Assembly: GCA_002840975.1 (NCBI GenBank)
Contig: PHDN01000005.1
Span: 1 to 64,000 of the forward strand
Source: Bacteroidetes bacterium HGW-Bacteroidetes-16
GTDB lineage: Bacteria; Bacteroidota; Bacteroidia; Bacteroidales; F082
Direction: 5' to 3'
DNA length: 64,000 bases
Position 1 is the first letter of the stretch, and every line of letters starts with the position of its first letter. Made by a program: the position numbers and the translations under genes. Below, piece after piece: positions 62,266 to 64,000 of the stretch. The notes beneath the pieces were generated by a model, which saw nothing but the letters and a program-made list of their open reading frames with translations, had not been told where the DNA came from and searched no databases.

Positions 62266-63273
62266 ATGAAACGACAGGTAACCATCAAAGATATCGCTGA
62301 AAAACTCAGTATATCAACGTCTACGGTTTCACGGGCATTAAAAGACCATCCTGATATCAGTAAGAAAACCCGACAGGCTGTTCAGGAATTATCCAAATTG
62401 CTTGGGTATAAACCAAATCTCATCGCCCTTAACCTCAAAAACAGCCGTACCAATACCATAGGTCTCATCGTACCCGAAATACAGCACTATTTTTTCTCGA
62501 CCATTATCAACGGAATTGAGGAAGTGGCCTATCAAAATAATTACAATGTATTGGTGGTGCAATCCAATGAATCGTACCTGAGGGAAGTGCTGAACACACA
62601 AACCCTGTTGGCCAACCGGGTAGATGGAATGTTGGTATCGTTTTCGAAAGAGACCAAGGATTTTTCGCATTTTCAACAAGTGATTGATAATGAAATTCCC
62701 ATGGTTTTTTACGATCGCGTTTTGGATGACTTCCATGCCGATTCGGTGATGGTAGATGATTATTCAGGTGCTTATAATGCGGTTACTCACCTGATTAGCA
62801 GAGGTTGTAAGCGGATTGCCTGTTATACCTCGCCTCAACATCTTATGCTAAGTCAAAAACGGCTCGAAGGTTATAAAAATGCGCTTTTACACCACAGTAT
62901 ACCTTACGACAGCAATTTGGTTTACCCATGCGACACGCTGGATGCAGCCACTAAAATTTCGGCCAGCGTCCTCAAAAAAGTGGATCGGCCTGACGGGATA
63001 TTTGCAGTGAATGATATGACTGCCGTAGGTGTAATCAAGATGGCAAAAAAAATGGGTATCCGCGTTCCCGAAGATTTAAAGATTGTTGGTTTTGAAAACA
63101 GCAAGAGTGCCGAAATTTGTGATCCGGAATTGTCCTCTGTCGATCAGTTCGGATTTGAACTCGGAAAAAAGGCCACCAGCATTCTGTTGGAACGGATCAA
63201 GAGCAATACATTTGACTATAACCCCATAAAACACGTCTTAAAAACGAAACTGATTATTCGGGAATCCAGTTAG
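62266..63273 (+). CDS. LacI-family transcriptional regulator
   Basis: 335 residues. The helix-turn-helix IKDIAEKLSISTSTVSRALKDHPDIS is at about 7-32 with the hinge-helix-like NLIALNLKNSRTNTIGLIVPE near 55-75, then a periplasmic-binding-protein-like sensor domain (IPMVFYDRVLDDFHADSVMVDDY; DGIFAVNDMTAVGVIKMAKKMG). It is full length. Its place after four glucan-active genes suggests control of this locus in response to maltose or a dextrin, as for MalR-type regulators. Convergent with the SusD-like gene. Confidence 0.9.
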   Translation: MKRQVTIKDIAEKLSISTSTVSRALKDHPDISKKTRQAVQELSKLLGYKPNLIALNLKNSRTNTIGLIVPEIQHYFFSTIINGIEEVAYQNNYNVLVVQSNESYLREVLNTQTLLANRVDGMLVSFSKETKDFSHFQQVIDNEIPMVFYDRVLDDFHADSVMVDDYSGAYNAVTHLISRGCKRIACYTSPQHLMLSQKRLEGYKNALLHHSIPYDSNLVYPCDTLDAATKISASVLKKVDRPDGIFAVNDMTAVGVIKMAKKMGIRVPEDLKIVGFENSKSAEICDPELSSVDQFGFELGKKATSILLERIKSNTFDYNPIKHVLKTKLIIRESS

Positions 63274-63345
63274 AAGAAAGGGAGGTTTTATTTATTGTAC
63301 CATTTGTTTTCTAAGGTACTCACGTTGAAAAAATAACTAAAAAAA

Positions 63346-63374
63346 GCCGGTAGATCAATCTGCCGGCTTTTTTT
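63346..63374. terminator. bidirectional terminator between LacI-family and SusD-like genes
   Basis: A 10-bp stem (63346-63355 with 63358-63367, one G-U pair) flanked by five A residues before and seven T residues after, between convergent genes. Confidence 0.88.
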
Positions 63375-63426
63375 AATGGTACTTTACCCGTCAATAAGAA
63401 CGGGTTTCTTATAACAATCTTCCACC

Positions 63427-64000
63427 TTAATAACCGGTGTTTTGAACCAGGTTGGGATTTACATCAATTTGAGCCTGCGGAATAGGCCAAATAGTAGTGT
63501 AGGTAGCTGACTGTTCGGGTTTTTCCCAACGGATATTTCCATAGGTACCAAACCTGATCATATCTGTTCGCCGATGTCCTTCGGCAAACAATTCCCTTGC
63601 CCGCTCATCCAACAGTGATTCCATCGTGACTTCGGTAGCCGGGATAACTCCTGCCCTTGTCCTTACCCGATTTACATACTCAAGTGCTCCCCCGGCATCG
63701 CCGGTGCGAAGAAGAAGCTCCGCCTTCATCAGCAGTATGTCGGCATATCTGAAAATAGGAACATCGTTACTGGTATATCGGTTGCTGCCAACGATAAATG
63801 GATATTTCGCTACCCTGGCACCTGCCTGGCGCAAACATTTGGGCTCAAGCATGTTGATTTTAGGCGTTAAATTAAGCGGGGCGCCATCAGGATCCCTGTA
63901 AGTTGGATCAGCAGGGTTAAATTTCTCGAAACTCGGATCTTCGACAAGTGTACCATCATCAAAGTGCTGAAAACCAAACAAAATGCTGTTTCTACGAACA
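63427..64000 (-). CDS. RagB/SusD-family nutrient-uptake lipoprotein, C-terminal part (runs off the window)
   Basis: The last about 190 residues of a SusD-like protein; the frame is open to base 64000, so the apparent start at 63981 is not real. Family landmarks are VPIFRYADILLMKAELLLRTGDAGGALEYVNRVRTRAGV (tetratricopeptide-like helix), LLDERARELFAEGHRRTDMIRFG, and the terminal WPIPQAQIDVNPNLVQNTGY. SusD proteins form the lid on a SusC TonB-dependent channel and bind the glycan. The SusC gene should lie further right. Its position beside the glucan-degrading genes supports an alpha-glucan ligand. Confidence 0.93.
   Translation of the reverse strand, partial: VRRNSILFGFQHFDDGTLVEDPSFEKFNPADPTYRDPDGAPLNLTPKINMLEPKCLRQAGARVAKYPFIVGSNRYTSNDVPIFRYADILLMKAELLLRTGDAGGALEYVNRVRTRAGVIPATEVTMESLLDERARELFAEGHRRTDMIRFGTYGNIRWEKPEQSATYTTIWPIPQAQIDVNPNLVQNTGY

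Overview
The window is a chromosomal stretch of a Bacteroidota bacterium, most likely from the Bacteroidales/Marinilabiliales side of the phylum. The evidence is indirect but consistent: a type IX secretion (gliding-motility type) C-terminal domain on a 1154-residue surface protein, a GldB-like lipoprotein, a SusD-family lipoprotein at the right edge, DUF3822 next to rsmD, an HU-CCDC81/SPOR protein, lipid A and Kdo genes, and many upstream regions carrying the phylum's -7 promoter element (TANNTTTG). At least three genes (cdsA, trmB, holA) appear to start with TTG. I saw no rRNA, tRNA or CRISPR array.

Most of the window (1-47,700 and 49,000-53,900) is ordinary core genome in short operons on both strands. 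From the left: an AI-2E-type permease with two small envelope-stress-like proteins; pyrH-frr; secA; a NUDIX-coaD-thioredoxin-like operon divergent from pyrE; birA; then rsfS-ftsH-LUD protein-cdsA-psd; a HAD phosphatase; the large secreted adhesin-like protein; gapA; lpxK-pnp-lpxH; Nif3 with its zinc-ribbon partner; tpx, an acyl-CoA ligase, an SDR, a TonB receptor and ispE on the minus strand; a GH3 protein; a deoxynucleoside kinase-kdsB pair; HU/SPOR-trmB-ATL; mrp-nifU; nadE with outer-membrane barrels; gldB; and an alpha carbonic anhydrase lipoprotein.

Two small accessory patches interrupt this. At 41,065-41,256 there is a MITE-like element with perfect 20-bp terminal inverted repeats and several nested palindromes. 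At 47,700-49,060 there is AT-rich, mostly non-coding DNA that holds an intact small antitoxin-like gene followed by a RelE/ParE-type toxin gene broken by a frameshift and a stop codon.

The right end (53,894-64,000) is an alpha-glucan utilisation locus: a trehalose-synthase-like GH13 enzyme on the minus strand, then a SusA-like GH13, a GH31 alpha-glucosidase with an N-terminal binding module, a lipoprotein GH13 amylase and a LacI-family regulator on the plus strand, facing the C-terminal part of a SusD-like protein that runs off the window. The probable logic is capture and cutting of starch or maltodextrin at the surface, periplasmic trimming to glucose or maltose, and cytoplasmic handling of maltose, under LacI-type control. 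I found no wholly new system. The points most worth a second look are the decayed toxin-antitoxin pair, the MITE-like element, the paired pseudopilin-like and DUF3822 genes before rsmD, and the substituted region IV of the TreS-like enzyme.
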